This document shows positions 37,760 through 47,415 of a stretch of 64,000 nucleotides of DNA, in pieces (position 1 is the stretch's first letter; each line of letters starts with the position of its first letter). Made by a program: the position numbers and the translations under genes. The stretch is from Rhodococcus sp. SBT000017. GTDB lineage: Bacteria; Actinomycetota; Actinomycetes; Mycobacteriales; Mycobacteriaceae. Location: the NCBI RefSeq assembly GCF_003688915.1, contig NZ_REFU01000001.1, forward strand, positions 1,178,001-1,242,000. The letters run 5' to 3'. The notes beneath the pieces are model-generated. The model was not told where the DNA came from. It did not search any database and was given only the letters and a program-made list of their open reading frames with translations.

Positions 37760-40438
37760 CTACAGCGGCAGACGCGGCCTGAGCAGGTGCGCAACCAATG
37801 CGGTCCAGCCTGTTTGGTGCGTTGCCCCGAGTCCCTCGCCGGTGTCTCCGTCGAAGTACTCGTTGAAGCTCGGGTGCTCGGACCACAATGGGTCGGCACT
37901 GGACTCGATGCGATTACCGTCCGCAGGCCTCTTGCCGTCCACCGGCCGGAACAGTCCGGCGAGACCGTTGTCGATCAGATCGGCGGCGTCGGTGAGGGTG
38001 CGATGGTTGCCCGAGCCAGTGGGAATTTCGATGGTGAACGAGTCGCCGTAGTACCGGCCGTACGCGCGCAGCTTGTCGGCCAGCAATACGTTCACCGGGA
38101 ACCACACCGGTCCACGCCAGTTGGAGTTGCCACCGAACATTCCGGTACGCGACTCCCCCGGCTCGTATTCGATGGACAGGCTACGGCCGTCCACGTCGAA
38201 CGTGACCGGTTCGCGGTACGACGCCGAGAGCGATCGAATCCCGAAGTGCGACAGGAACTCCTCGGAGTCGAACATGCGGGCCAGGATGCGCTTGAGCCGC
38301 TCGGGTTGGACGAGCGTGAGCAGCATGCGCACCTCGCCGCCCTCACGCCGAGCCAGCAGCGGGCTCACCATCTCCGGTCGCCTACGTTGAATCCAGCGCA
38401 GGCGGGCGGTGAGGTCCGGACATTCGTCCTCGACCCACGGCGGAATTTCGGTGGCACCGAGGATGGGCAGCAGTCCCACCATCGACCGCACCCGCATCGG
38501 AACCGCATCGCCCTCGGGCTGAACCAGGACGTCGTAGAAGAACCCGTCCTCCTCGTGCCACAGCGAAATATGCTGCGAACCGAACGAATTGACCGCCTTC
38601 GCGATCGAGAGGAAGTGCGAGAAGAACTTGGTCGCGACGTCGTCCCAGGCGCTGTCGTGCCGCGCGAGTTCGAGTGCGATCTTGAACATCTGCTGGCAGT
38701 AGAACGCCATCCAGCTCGTCGCGTCGGACTGCTCGAGTCGGAAGCCGGGAGGCAGCGGTGCAGACCTGTTGAACAGACCGATGTTGTCCATGCCGAGGAA
38801 TCCACCCTCGAAGATGTTCGAGCCCTCGGAGTCCTTGCGGTTGACCCACCAGGCGAAGTTGAGCAGCAGCTTGGTGAACACCCGCACCAGGAATTCGCGA
38901 TCGCGGTAGCCGTCGATGCGATAGACGTGCCATGCCGCCCACGCGTGCACGGGTGGGTTGACGTCACCGAACTCCCACTCGTACGCGGGCAGTTGGCCGT
39001 TGGGGTGCATGGCCCATTCCCGGCACATGAGCACCAACTGTTCCTTGGCGAAATCGGCGTCGACGTGCGCCAACGGAATCGCGTGGAAAGCCAGGTCCCA
39101 GGCCGCGAACCACGGATACTCCCACTCGTCGGGCATCGAGATCACATCGGCCAACGCCAGGTGACGCCAGTGTGCGTTGCGACCGCCCGGGTCCTGCCTC
39201 GAGTCCGGTGCCGGAGCTCCGACCTTGTCGCCCTCGATCCATTCCTCGACGTCGTATCGATAGAGCTGCTTGGTCCACAGCAAACCGGCGTACGCGCGTC
39301 TCGCCACGTGCCGGTCGACGTCGGTGAGATCGGCACCGATCACGGCCCCGTAGAACTCGTCGGCCTCGGCCTGGCGATCGACGTTGACGGCATCGAATCC
39401 GGTCCCGAACGTCTGCTCGTCCGGGCGGTTGGGCGAGAGCCGCAGTCGGACCGATTCCGTTGCGCCGGGCGCGATGTCGTCGAAGCGATACCAGAACGCA
39501 GCCTTCGTTCCGGTCTGCTCCGGGTTGACCGCGTCGAGCTCCCCGTCGACGACGCGGCGGCCGATGCCGTCCTTGGGGTAGGCCGAGATGTTCTCCTGCC
39601 CCCAAAGAGCCTCGGCATTGGTTTCGTTGTCGCAGAAAAGAACTGCCGGGGTTCCTTCGGCACTGAGGTAGTAGCGACCGAGAAATCCGTGGTCGACGGC
39701 GATGGCTTCGAGTCCACCAGCCATGAGGTCCGGCGGGCTCAGCTGCGCCAGTGTTCCGCCCCGGTCGTCGCGTCCCCAGGACCAGGTGTTGCGCAACCAC
39801 AGGTGCGGCAGTAGGTCTACCGACGCCGCCTCGGGGCCGTGGTTGGTGATGGAGATGGTGATGCAGATGTCGTCGGGCGAGGCCTTGGCGTACGTGACCT
39901 GGACGTCGAAGAATCTGTTCTCGTCGAGGATCCCGGTGTCGGCCAGCTCGTACTCGCGGTCGTCACGCCCGCGTCGGGCATTCTCTTCTCGCAGGTGGGC
40001 GTACGGATACTCAGCGTGCGGATAGCGGTAGAGCCATTGCATCCAACTGTGCGTCGGTGTTCCGTCGACGGCCCAGAAGTACTCCTTGACGTCCTCGCCG
40101 TGATTGCCCTCTTCGTTGGCGAGACCGAACAGCCGTTCCTTGAGGATCGGATCCTTTCGATTCCACAGTGCGAACGAGAAGTTCAGGAACCCGAAGCGGT
40201 CGCAGATTCCGCCGATACCGTCCTCGCCCCAGCGGTACGCCCGCTTGTGCGCCTGATCGAACGGGAACGACGCCCAGGCATTGCCGTCCTCCGAGTAGTC
40301 CTCGCGCACTGTGCCCCACTGACGACCCGCCAGGTACGGACCCCACTGACGCCACGGGCCGCTGACCCCCGGCGATTCTGCCAACCGATGGTGTTCGACG
40401 GTGGAGGGGGTGGGAACGGTCACGGGATTGGTGGTCAC
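37760..40438 (-). CDS. Glucosidase, GH63/MGH1-like glycoside hydrolase
   Basis: About 892 residues. Motifs shared with the actinobacterial GH63-like family: WRQWGPYLAGRQWGTVREDYSEDGNAW, RWGEDGIGGICDRFG, ELADTGILDENRFFDV, then the (alpha/alpha)6 core with EYPWFAAWDLAFHAIPLAHVD, QLPAYEWEFGDVNPPVHAWA and FNEYFDGDTGEGLGA. It probably removes glucose or mannose-type residues from alpha-linked saccharides; the substrate is unknown and no signal peptide is seen. GTG 40438 is used; GTG 40462 directly after the upstream stop would add eight residues. Confidence 0.85.
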   Translation of the reverse strand: MTTNPVTVPTPSTVEHHRLAESPGVSGPWRQWGPYLAGRQWGTVREDYSEDGNAWASFPFDQAHKRAYRWGEDGIGGICDRFGFLNFSFALWNRKDPILKERLFGLANEEGNHGEDVKEYFWAVDGTPTHSWMQWLYRYPHAEYPYAHLREENARRGRDDREYELADTGILDENRFFDVQVTYAKASPDDICITISITNHGPEAASVDLLPHLWLRNTWSWGRDDRGGTLAQLSPPDLMAGGLEAIAVDHGFLGRYYLSAEGTPAVLFCDNETNAEALWGQENISAYPKDGIGRRVVDGELDAVNPEQTGTKAAFWYRFDDIAPGATESVRLRLSPNRPDEQTFGTGFDAVNVDRQAEADEFYGAVIGADLTDVDRHVARRAYAGLLWTKQLYRYDVEEWIEGDKVGAPAPDSRQDPGGRNAHWRHLALADVISMPDEWEYPWFAAWDLAFHAIPLAHVDADFAKEQLVLMCREWAMHPNGQLPAYEWEFGDVNPPVHAWAAWHVYRIDGYRDREFLVRVFTKLLLNFAWWVNRKDSEGSNIFEGGFLGMDNIGLFNRSAPLPPGFRLEQSDATSWMAFYCQQMFKIALELARHDSAWDDVATKFFSHFLSIAKAVNSFGSQHISLWHEEDGFFYDVLVQPEGDAVPMRVRSMVGLLPILGATEIPPWVEDECPDLTARLRWIQRRRPEMVSPLLARREGGEVRMLLTLVQPERLKRILARMFDSEEFLSHFGIRSLSASYREPVTFDVDGRSLSIEYEPGESRTGMFGGNSNWRGPVWFPVNVLLADKLRAYGRYYGDSFTIEIPTGSGNHRTLTDAADLIDNGLAGLFRPVDGKRPADGNRIESSADPLWSEHPSFNEYFDGDTGEGLGATHQTGWTALVAHLLRPRLPL

Positions 40439-40462
40439 GGCACACAGTCTGGTCGTTCGCAC

Positions 40463-42385
40463 TCAACGATGCACGCCGACGTTGGCCGCCAGATAGCCGA
40501 CGCGACGCTGCACCGCGGCGATCTCGCGGATGCCGTCGGTCAGCAGGCTTCGTTCGAGCGGCGACAGATCGGCCATGATCAGCACGTCGCCGGGGCGGTG
40601 GCCCGCTGTGATCTGGTCGATCTGATGCGACAGTCGCAGGCGCTGCAGCAGCACGAACACCTCGGTCAGTACGGCGACATCGCGTTCGGAGAGCATGCCG
40701 TTGCCCGACGCCGCCGCGAGACGCGCGGGGGTGGAGGACGAGGCGATGCCGACCGACAACCCTCCCCAACGAGCGAGGTTGACGATGGGCGTCAGTGCGT
40801 GGGCTTTGAGGTCGAACGTGCCACCGCGCCGAGCCAGCACATCGCGCAGCGATCGCAGCCGGGCGCGGCCGGCGAGCGCATCACGCAGTTGCAACCGCAA
40901 CGCATCGGGGTGATCGACCAGGAGTCGACGGTAGGCCTCGGGCACGGTGTGTAGTTCCCTCGGGCCCCACACCACTCTTCCGTCGATCATCAGCGAGGAC
41001 ATGATCAGGCCCGAGTCCTCTGCCGGGTTGCCGCGTTCACCGAAGGGGTTGCTGAGCCAGTGCGCCGCGGCGCGTTCCCACTGACCGGCCGAGCGGGCGA
41101 ATCGGGGCGAGCTCGCGACCGCGCCGTTGGTGTCCGACGGTAGCCCGGCCCCGTCGAGGCTCACGTGCACGCGAGCGGCCAAGTCCATCAGCGCCTCGTC
41201 GCGGGTTCTCGGCACCGCGTTCGATTTCCCACGCACATAGGGGTCCGCCGTCGCGTCCGCCCAGGTCAATGCGCTGTCGACGTCGGAGGAGGGCATGGCT
41301 TCTCGACGCGCCACGCTGCCGAGAGTGATCCAGGCGAAGTGGTCACGCGGCACATCCGGACGTGCGGTCCACTCGATCTCGACGGCCCGTCGGACGAGGC
41401 TGTCGACCACGACGGAGAGGATCGCGCTGACCGCCATCGCATCGGTTCCGCCCTGGAACAGATCCACCACCAGGCGGGGCACGAGCCTGCCCGCGTCGGC
41501 GAGTTCGGCGGAAGTCGATGCCGATGCCACAGCCCGGCGGACCACGAAACTGCGTCGAGTCGACGCGGCATGCAGATCCGAATCCTCGACGACGCCGAGT
41601 ACCTCACCACGGTTCGACACCACCGGCATGTGACGCAAGCCTCGCTCGAGCATGTCCATCAGCACGGTGCCCGCCAACCGGTCCGCCGTGACGGTCTCGG
41701 CCGGCGAGGTCATGACCTGCTCGATCGGAGTATCGACGCCGATCCCGGCGGCCACCACCCGAATTCGGAGGTCTCGGTCGGTGAAGATGCCATGGCGCGA
41801 ACCACGCAGCGGAATCAGAACGTAGGAGCTGCCCTGCTCGGTCATGTGCCGGACGGCATCTCGAACCGTGGTGCCGACGGGCGTGAACACCGCTGGTGCC
41901 GAGAGCAATTCACCGACGGTGCGGCCGGCGCTGCCCTCGACCGGCCCGCCGCGGTGCGCGGTGGCCGAGGTGACGGCGTCGGCCAGGAACGCCAGCCCGG
42001 TCGGCGTTGCGAACAACGGTCGAATCAGCTCGCCGGGCAATCGAATCACGATGCTCGGTTCCGTTGCCCGCGCTCGGAATTCGACGGTCGCGCCGGACAG
42101 CAGCGCCGAGAACCCGAAGACACCACCGGGACCGATGGTGTCGATCGGTGCCTCGGTGCGCGAGGTGTCGTCCGGGTGCGTGATCACCACGCGCCCGGTG
42201 CGCACCACCCACACGGTGTCGGCATCTGTCGAGACGTCCGTCCGCGCAGGGTCCACAACCCATGCCCCACTGCCGTACTCGCGTTCGACGGCTGCTGCGG
42301 CCATCTCTGCCAGGACTGCCGGTGGCGCGCCCTGAAACGGCGGATGCACGCCGAGAAAATCGGCCAGCTCCGGTCTATCCGCCAC
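40463..42385 (-). CDS. Cyclic-nucleotide-binding / CBS / DUF294 nucleotidyltransferase-like protein
   Basis: 640 residues in four parts. The N-terminal cNMP-binding-like domain (about 1-140) ends in a PLFATPTGLAFL region. The CBS pair (about 155-290) has VLIPLRGSRHGIFTDRDLR and HMPVVSNRGEVLGVVEDSDLH. DUF294 nucleotidyltransferase-like (about 340-480) has ITLGSVARREAMPSSDVDSALTW, matching G-S..R-E...SDVD. A C-terminal helical DUF294_C domain completes it. Such proteins sense nucleotides and often act near transporters or acetate metabolism. The start GTG 42385 overlaps the choline oxidase stop by 11 bases. Confidence 0.88.
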   Translation of the reverse strand: MADRPELADFLGVHPPFQGAPPAVLAEMAAAAVEREYGSGAWVVDPARTDVSTDADTVWVVRTGRVVITHPDDTSRTEAPIDTIGPGGVFGFSALLSGATVEFRARATEPSIVIRLPGELIRPLFATPTGLAFLADAVTSATAHRGGPVEGSAGRTVGELLSAPAVFTPVGTTVRDAVRHMTEQGSSYVLIPLRGSRHGIFTDRDLRIRVVAAGIGVDTPIEQVMTSPAETVTADRLAGTVLMDMLERGLRHMPVVSNRGEVLGVVEDSDLHAASTRRSFVVRRAVASASTSAELADAGRLVPRLVVDLFQGGTDAMAVSAILSVVVDSLVRRAVEIEWTARPDVPRDHFAWITLGSVARREAMPSSDVDSALTWADATADPYVRGKSNAVPRTRDEALMDLAARVHVSLDGAGLPSDTNGAVASSPRFARSAGQWERAAAHWLSNPFGERGNPAEDSGLIMSSLMIDGRVVWGPRELHTVPEAYRRLLVDHPDALRLQLRDALAGRARLRSLRDVLARRGGTFDLKAHALTPIVNLARWGGLSVGIASSSTPARLAAASGNGMLSERDVAVLTEVFVLLQRLRLSHQIDQITAGHRPGDVLIMADLSPLERSLLTDGIREIAAVQRRVGYLAANVGVHR

Positions 42386-43922
42386 GGATCAGGTCGGCGC
42401 ATTTCTCCGCCATGGTCATCACCGTGATGTTGGGATTGACGTACGGCAGCTTCGGCATCGCCGACGCGTCGACCACGCGCAGGTGCGCGATGCCCTTGAC
42501 CCGCAACTCGGGATCCAGCACGGCCATGGTGTCGTCCACCGATCCTATCCGCGCCGTGCCCGCCGGGTGATAGACGGTGTTGTGGGTCTTGTGCACATAG
42601 TCGAGCAGGTCGTCGTCGGTGACGGCGTCGGGCCCTGGGGCGAGTTCACGTTCGATCCAGCCGGCCATCGGGCCGTCGGCCGCGATACGACGAGCCAGCT
42701 TCAGGCCGGCGAGCATCACCGCGTCGTCGTGGCCGTCGGCGTCGGTGAAATAGCGCGGGTCCACTTTGGCACGGTCGCGAAAGTCTCTGCTGCGCAGACG
42801 AACAGTGCCACGCGAGCGCCCCTGCGTCACGTTCGGAGTCAAGCAGAATCCGTTGTCGGTGGTCGGGTAGCCCCATCGGAGGGTGTTCATGTCGAACGGG
42901 ACGCTGCCGTAATGCATCATGATGTCCGGGTAGTTCAGCGAGTCGTCGGTCTGCGCGAACACTCCGATCTCCCACCACTGCGAGGAGGTGGTGACCATCG
43001 GCTTGCTCGCCTCCCAGAACACCAGCCCTTCGACGTGGTCGTCGAGGTTCTCGCCCACACCGGGCGAGTCGACTCGCACCGTGATTCCCATCTCGCGTAG
43101 CTGGGCTGCCGGTCCGATTCCGGAGAGCATCAACAACTTCGGCGTGTCGATGGCCCCGGCGGTCACGATGACCTCGCGCCGCGCGGACACCGTGTCGTAG
43201 CCGGTGAGATCGGGGCGTTGGTACCGCACTCCGGTCGCGGTCAGCGATTCGTCGATCAGAATCTCGCTGATCCAGCAGTCCGTGCGCACCTCCAGGTTCG
43301 GGCGCGTACCGATGATCGGGTGCAGGTAGGCGTGTGAGGTCGACATCCGCGAGCCGTCCTCACCCGCATTGATCTGGAACCAGCCGGCACCGTTGAGTAC
43401 CGTCGTTCCGCGGTTGAATGCGACGGTGGGAAGGCCTACGGCCGCGGCCGACTCGAGTACCGCGGCACCGCACGGATCGTTCGGCGGCACGTCGCGAATC
43501 CGCACCGGGCCGTCGTGTCCACGACCTGTGTCGTTGTTCTCCACTCGCGCGACGAGCGGCAGGATGTCCGACGCTTTCCACCCCGTCGCGCCTGCAGCCG
43601 CCCAGTCGTCGAGGGTTTCCGCGGGCGGGTGAAAGGCGATGCAGGAGTTGTGCGAGGAGCAGCCACCGAGCACTTTCGCTCGCGCGTGCCGCATGAAGCT
43701 GTTGCCGCGCTCCTGCGGTTCGACGGGATAGTCCCAGTCGTAGCCGGAGTCGAGCAGATGCATCCACTCCACCAGTTCGAGAATTGCCTTGTCGCCGACG
43801 TCGGTCGGCCCTGCTTCCACGAGGCAGACACTGACGGAGGGGTCCTCGCTCAGCCGTGCAGCGAGGACGCACCCCGCCGTCCCGCCACCTGCGACGACGT
43901 AATCGAACTGGGTGTCTGTCAC
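42375..43922 (-). CDS. codA: Choline oxidase (GMC oxidoreductase)
   Basis: Oxidises choline with O2 to glycine betaine via betaine aldehyde (515 residues). It is close, motif for motif, to Arthrobacter globiformis choline oxidase. FAD fold: FDYVVAGGGTAGCVLAARL. The His that covalently carries FAD is His91 in GGCSSHNSCIAF (His99 there), with Ser93 next to it. Glu304 (FWEASKPMV), His337 (MMHYGSVPFD), His452 (TVYHPAGT) and Asn498 (VNPNITV) correspond to Glu312, His351, His466 and Asn510. It follows the permease by 12 bases in the betaine operon. Confidence 0.9.
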   Translation of the reverse strand: MTDTQFDYVVAGGGTAGCVLAARLSEDPSVSVCLVEAGPTDVGDKAILELVEWMHLLDSGYDWDYPVEPQERGNSFMRHARAKVLGGCSSHNSCIAFHPPAETLDDWAAAGATGWKASDILPLVARVENNDTGRGHDGPVRIRDVPPNDPCGAAVLESAAAVGLPTVAFNRGTTVLNGAGWFQINAGEDGSRMSTSHAYLHPIIGTRPNLEVRTDCWISEILIDESLTATGVRYQRPDLTGYDTVSARREVIVTAGAIDTPKLLMLSGIGPAAQLREMGITVRVDSPGVGENLDDHVEGLVFWEASKPMVTTSSQWWEIGVFAQTDDSLNYPDIMMHYGSVPFDMNTLRWGYPTTDNGFCLTPNVTQGRSRGTVRLRSRDFRDRAKVDPRYFTDADGHDDAVMLAGLKLARRIAADGPMAGWIERELAPGPDAVTDDDLLDYVHKTHNTVYHPAGTARIGSVDDTMAVLDPELRVKGIAHLRVVDASAMPKLPYVNPNITVMTMAEKCADLIRGG

Positions 43923-43934
43923 TGCACGCTCCTT

Positions 43935-45446
43935 CTAGTCGCCCGTGGAGGCATGTGATTGCAGAGTGCCGATGTGCTTGCGTCCCTTGACTGCGTACCA
44001 CAACAAGCCGACGGCCAGGATGCCGCCGATGTAGACGAACGCCCCGAACGTGTTGTACCAGGGGGTGCCGTACACGGCCTCGCGCGGCCAGGCGAGGTTG
44101 ATCGCCATGCCCGCTCCCCACACCACCGCGAGAATGTTGATCGGCAGGCCCCACTTGCCCATCGTGAAGTAGCCGCCGGGCTTCAGGTCCTCCGGTGGCC
44201 ATTGCCCCTTGATTCGTTTGACCAACAGCGGTCCGGTGACCATGAGGTAGGCGAGGTAGATCATGATGATCGCGATGGAGGTCAGCACCGTGAAGATCTG
44301 CGGCTGACCGACGTTGACGACGAGGATCACGATGGCCAGTACGCCGATCGTCACCGCGGGAACGACCGGAGTCTGGGTCTTGGGATGCACCTTGGCCAAG
44401 CTCTCGCCGAACGGCAGAGCGTTGTCGCGCGCCATGGCGAACGTCAACCGGATCGCTGCGGTGTGCACTGCCAGCGAGCAGACGAAGACCGCGATGACGA
44501 TGCAGATGAGGAAGACGGTGCCCAGTGGGCCCCACATCACCGCTTCGACGATGGACTGCAAGCTGCCGTCCGGGCTGCCGAGCGACGGATCGTCCAGATC
44601 GGGCGCGGCCATGACGGCGAACACCAGGATGGCTCCACCGATGACGAACGACGCGAGGATCGCGCGCAGGATGGCCTTCGGGGCGGTACGCCGGGGTTCG
44701 ACGGTTTCCTCGCCGAGCGAGCTCGCAGTGTCGAACCCGTACATCACGTAGCCCGACGCCAACGACGCCACCAGGAAGGCTCCGAGGTAGCCGCCGCTCT
44801 CACCGGCGCCGTAGCCGTTGGTGGAGAAGAACACCTCGGGTCCGCGAGTGATGTTGGCCGCGAGCAGAATTGCTATCAACACGGCCGCGATGAGCTCGAT
44901 GAACACTCCTGAGCTGTTGATCATCGCCATCAGCCGGACCCCGAGCGCATTGATCGTGGTGGTGATGGCGATCAGGATCGCACCGAGCAGCACCGCATTG
45001 GCCGCGAAATCGCTGGCACCGGAACCGTCGCCGATGATCTGGAATCCGCTCCAGATGCGGGGCAGGTTCAGCTGCAATGCCAGCGCGACGGCGGAGAGCG
45101 TCACGATCGAGGCCGTCAGCATCAACCAACCCGCGGACCATCCGACGATTCTGCGGCCCAACAGCTTGGCCCAGTTGTACACCGATCCCGCTACCGGATA
45201 CTTCGCGGCCAGTTCCATGAAGCACAGTGCCACGCAGAGCTGACCGAGGAAGACCGCCGGCCACGACCACAGATACGCCGGTCCGGCTGCGCCGAATCCG
45301 AAATAGAAGAGCTGAAACGTGCCGGTGAGAATGGAGATGTAGCTGACGCCCGCGGCGAAGCTGGCGAATTTGCCGAGACTTCGATCGAGTGACTCCTTGT
45401 AGCCGAAGTCGTCCATTCCGCTCGAACTGTCGTTCAGTAATGCCAT
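43935..45446 (-). CDS. APC-family amino acid/choline permease
   Basis: 503 residues, twelve hydrophobic segments. It begins MALLNDSSSGMDDFGYKESLDRSLGKFASFAAGVSYISILTGTF; the FAAGVSYISI loop at helix 1 is the usual APC substrate region. Other segments are GSVYNWAKLLGRRIVGWSAGW and GYVMYGFDTASSLGEETVEPRR. Found next to choline oxidase and betaine aldehyde dehydrogenase, so choline or betaine uptake is likely, though the family also carries amino acids and ethanolamine. Not a BetT-type (BCCT) transporter. The start is ATG 45446. Confidence 0.85.
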   Translation of the reverse strand: MALLNDSSSGMDDFGYKESLDRSLGKFASFAAGVSYISILTGTFQLFYFGFGAAGPAYLWSWPAVFLGQLCVALCFMELAAKYPVAGSVYNWAKLLGRRIVGWSAGWLMLTASIVTLSAVALALQLNLPRIWSGFQIIGDGSGASDFAANAVLLGAILIAITTTINALGVRLMAMINSSGVFIELIAAVLIAILLAANITRGPEVFFSTNGYGAGESGGYLGAFLVASLASGYVMYGFDTASSLGEETVEPRRTAPKAILRAILASFVIGGAILVFAVMAAPDLDDPSLGSPDGSLQSIVEAVMWGPLGTVFLICIVIAVFVCSLAVHTAAIRLTFAMARDNALPFGESLAKVHPKTQTPVVPAVTIGVLAIVILVVNVGQPQIFTVLTSIAIIMIYLAYLMVTGPLLVKRIKGQWPPEDLKPGGYFTMGKWGLPINILAVVWGAGMAINLAWPREAVYGTPWYNTFGAFVYIGGILAVGLLWYAVKGRKHIGTLQSHASTGD

Positions 45447-45471
45447 GCGCCTGGCCTTTCCGATCTCTTCG

Positions 45472-46998
45472 CTATCGGGTGCCGAACCACCCCGCCGCTG
45501 TGGGTGAGGTGTTGTGCCAAATATGCTTCGCCTCTTGGTATTCGGACATTCCGGACGGTCCGAGCTCGCGGCCGTTGCCGGACTGCTTGAAGCCGCCCCA
45601 TTCTGCGGCCGCGGTGTAGACGCCGAAGTCGTTGAGCCACACCGTGCCATGGCGAAGCCCACGAACCATTCTTTCCCCTCGGGCGGCGTCGGATGTCCGA
45701 ACTCCCGCGGCGAGACCGTAATTCGTATCGTTGCCCAACAGAAGTGCTTCGGCCTCGGTGTCGAAGCGCTCCACAGTGAGTATGGGCCCGAATGTCTCCT
45801 CCTGCACGATATTCATCGACCGATCGCAGTGGTCGAAGATCGTCGGTAGAAAATAACTACCCCCGTCCAGAGCAGCATCGTCCGGTTTCGTTCCGCCGAT
45901 GACCAGCGTCGCGCCCTCGTCGATCCCGCCCGCGACGAAGGCCTCGATCTTCTCTCGCTGCGCCTGCGACACCAGTGGTCCGGTCTCGCTTGCCGGGTCC
46001 ATCCCCGGACCGATCACGATGGTCTTGGCGCGTTCGGCCACGGCAGCAACAAAACGGTCGGCGACCGATTCTTCGATGATGAGTCGGGTGCCGGCCGAAC
46101 ACACCTGACCCGAATGCAGAAAGACTCCGGTCAGGACGTTGTCGACCGAGTCGGCGAATGCCTGGTCGTCGGCCACCGCGTCGGCGAACACGATATGTGG
46201 ATTCTTGCCACCGAGTTCGACGGCCACCTTGGTGACGTTCTCGGCCGCCGCGGCCAAGATGTGCCTGCCTGTCGCCAGTCCACCGGTGAACGAGATGAAG
46301 TCGACGTCGCGGTTCCTGGTGAGTGCGTCCCCCAGAACCGCACCGCTGCCTTGCAGCAGGTTGACAACACCGGCCGGCACTCCGGCTTCTTCCACCAGCT
46401 TGGTGAACGCGATGGTGCTCAGCGGAGTCACCTCGCTCGGTTTGAGCACCATCGTGCAACCGGCCGCCAAGGCGGGGGCGATCTTCCACGAGATCTGCAG
46501 CAGCGGATAGTTCCACGGTGCGATCATCACGCAGACGCCGATCGGCTCGTGGACGACGCGGCTGAGGATTTCGGGTCGGTCGACGTCGATCAGGCGATCC
46601 GCCTGCACCACTGCAAGATCGGCGTAGAACCGGAAGACCGACGTCACGTCGTCGATGTCGATTTCACTCTCGCCGAACGTCTTTCCGGTATCGAGAGTTT
46701 CGATACGCGCGAGCTCGGCTTTGTCTCTCTGGAGCAGATCCGCGATGCGGTTCAGCAGATCGCTGCGCTCGCCCACCGTCACCGACCGCCACGGCCCGTC
46801 GTCGAACGCCGCCCGCGCCGAGGCCACCGCCCGCAGAGCGTCGTCCGGCGTGGCCTCGTCCACGACGGCAACCGTGCTGCCGTCCGCTGGGTTGACGATG
46901 TCTCGGGTTCCGCCGTCACCGGCTCCCTGCCACTGCCCGTCGACGAACAACGACGGCCGTAGCGAGGTCGGGTCGAACACTGCGTCGGAGTCGGTCAC
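45472..46998 (-). CDS. betB: Betaine-aldehyde-type aldehyde dehydrogenase
   Basis: 508 residues, NAD(P)-dependent. The catalytic Cys300 lies in SGQVCSAGTRL and the general base Glu261 in VELGGKNPHIV. The Rossmann region is IGVCVMIAPWNYPLLQISWK, with the KPSEVTP and FTGGLATGR motifs. The substrate is inferred from position: betaine aldehyde, the intermediate released by choline oxidase. First gene of the choline-to-betaine operon. The ribosome site GAAGAAGGTG precedes the GTG start. Confidence 0.88.
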   Translation of the reverse strand: MTDSDAVFDPTSLRPSLFVDGQWQGAGDGGTRDIVNPADGSTVAVVDEATPDDALRAVASARAAFDDGPWRSVTVGERSDLLNRIADLLQRDKAELARIETLDTGKTFGESEIDIDDVTSVFRFYADLAVVQADRLIDVDRPEILSRVVHEPIGVCVMIAPWNYPLLQISWKIAPALAAGCTMVLKPSEVTPLSTIAFTKLVEEAGVPAGVVNLLQGSGAVLGDALTRNRDVDFISFTGGLATGRHILAAAAENVTKVAVELGGKNPHIVFADAVADDQAFADSVDNVLTGVFLHSGQVCSAGTRLIIEESVADRFVAAVAERAKTIVIGPGMDPASETGPLVSQAQREKIEAFVAGGIDEGATLVIGGTKPDDAALDGGSYFLPTIFDHCDRSMNIVQEETFGPILTVERFDTEAEALLLGNDTNYGLAAGVRTSDAARGERMVRGLRHGTVWLNDFGVYTAAAEWGGFKQSGNGRELGPSGMSEYQEAKHIWHNTSPTAAGWFGTR

Positions 46999-47050
46999 CG
47001 AAACACCTTCTTCCGTATGGGGGGTCGGGTCGTGTGTCTACGCTATGCCC

Positions 47051-47357
47051 TCAACGGCCGATCACTCCATCGATCTGTTCGCGGATGATGTCCGCGTGTC
47101 CGTTGCGTCGGGCGTATTCGCCGATCATGTGCACGTAGACCATCCGCAGCGACATCGGGTGGAACGACATCGAGCCCAATCGAGGGCGGGAACGGACGTC
47201 GTGCCAGTTGCTCCGAGTTCGCGCCTGCGCAGATGTTGAGCAGCGTCGCTCGATGCCACTGCAGCATTCCTTCGAGAATCGGCCGCTCGTCGCCGATGAG
47301 GGGACCGTCGACCGGTTCCTGAGTTGGCGCTGTCCATGTCGTTCGCCGTTCGGTCAT
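47051..47357 (-). pseudogene. Remnant of a DinB/DUF664-family gene
   Basis: The 5' part from ATG 47357 reads MTERRTTWTAPTQEPVDG, GDERPILEGMLQWHRATLLN and SEQLARRPFPPS, a clear DUF664 N-terminus. The 3' part, in another frame, reads MSLRMVYVHMIGEYARRNGH and ADIIREQIDGVIGR ending at TGA 47051, a clear DUF664 C-terminus. The total is 307 bases against about 500 for an intact gene, and it is not a multiple of three. So an internal segment of roughly 75 codons is missing along with the frame. The joint lies near 47160-47180. It sits just upstream of the betaine operon. Confidence 0.8.
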
Positions 47358-47415
47358 GCTGCGATTGTCGAACATGTGACGGCACTGTGCAGCGCCGCGC
47401 ATTACGGTGGGATTC

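Noticed and set aside
37118-39814. Very long plus-strand open frame opposite the GH63-like glucosidase gene
   Set aside because: It mirrors the opposite gene's codon pattern, its translation is rich in Arg, Val, Gly and His without any family motif, and the opposite strand has a clear enzyme. Long antisense frames are expected at this GC content.
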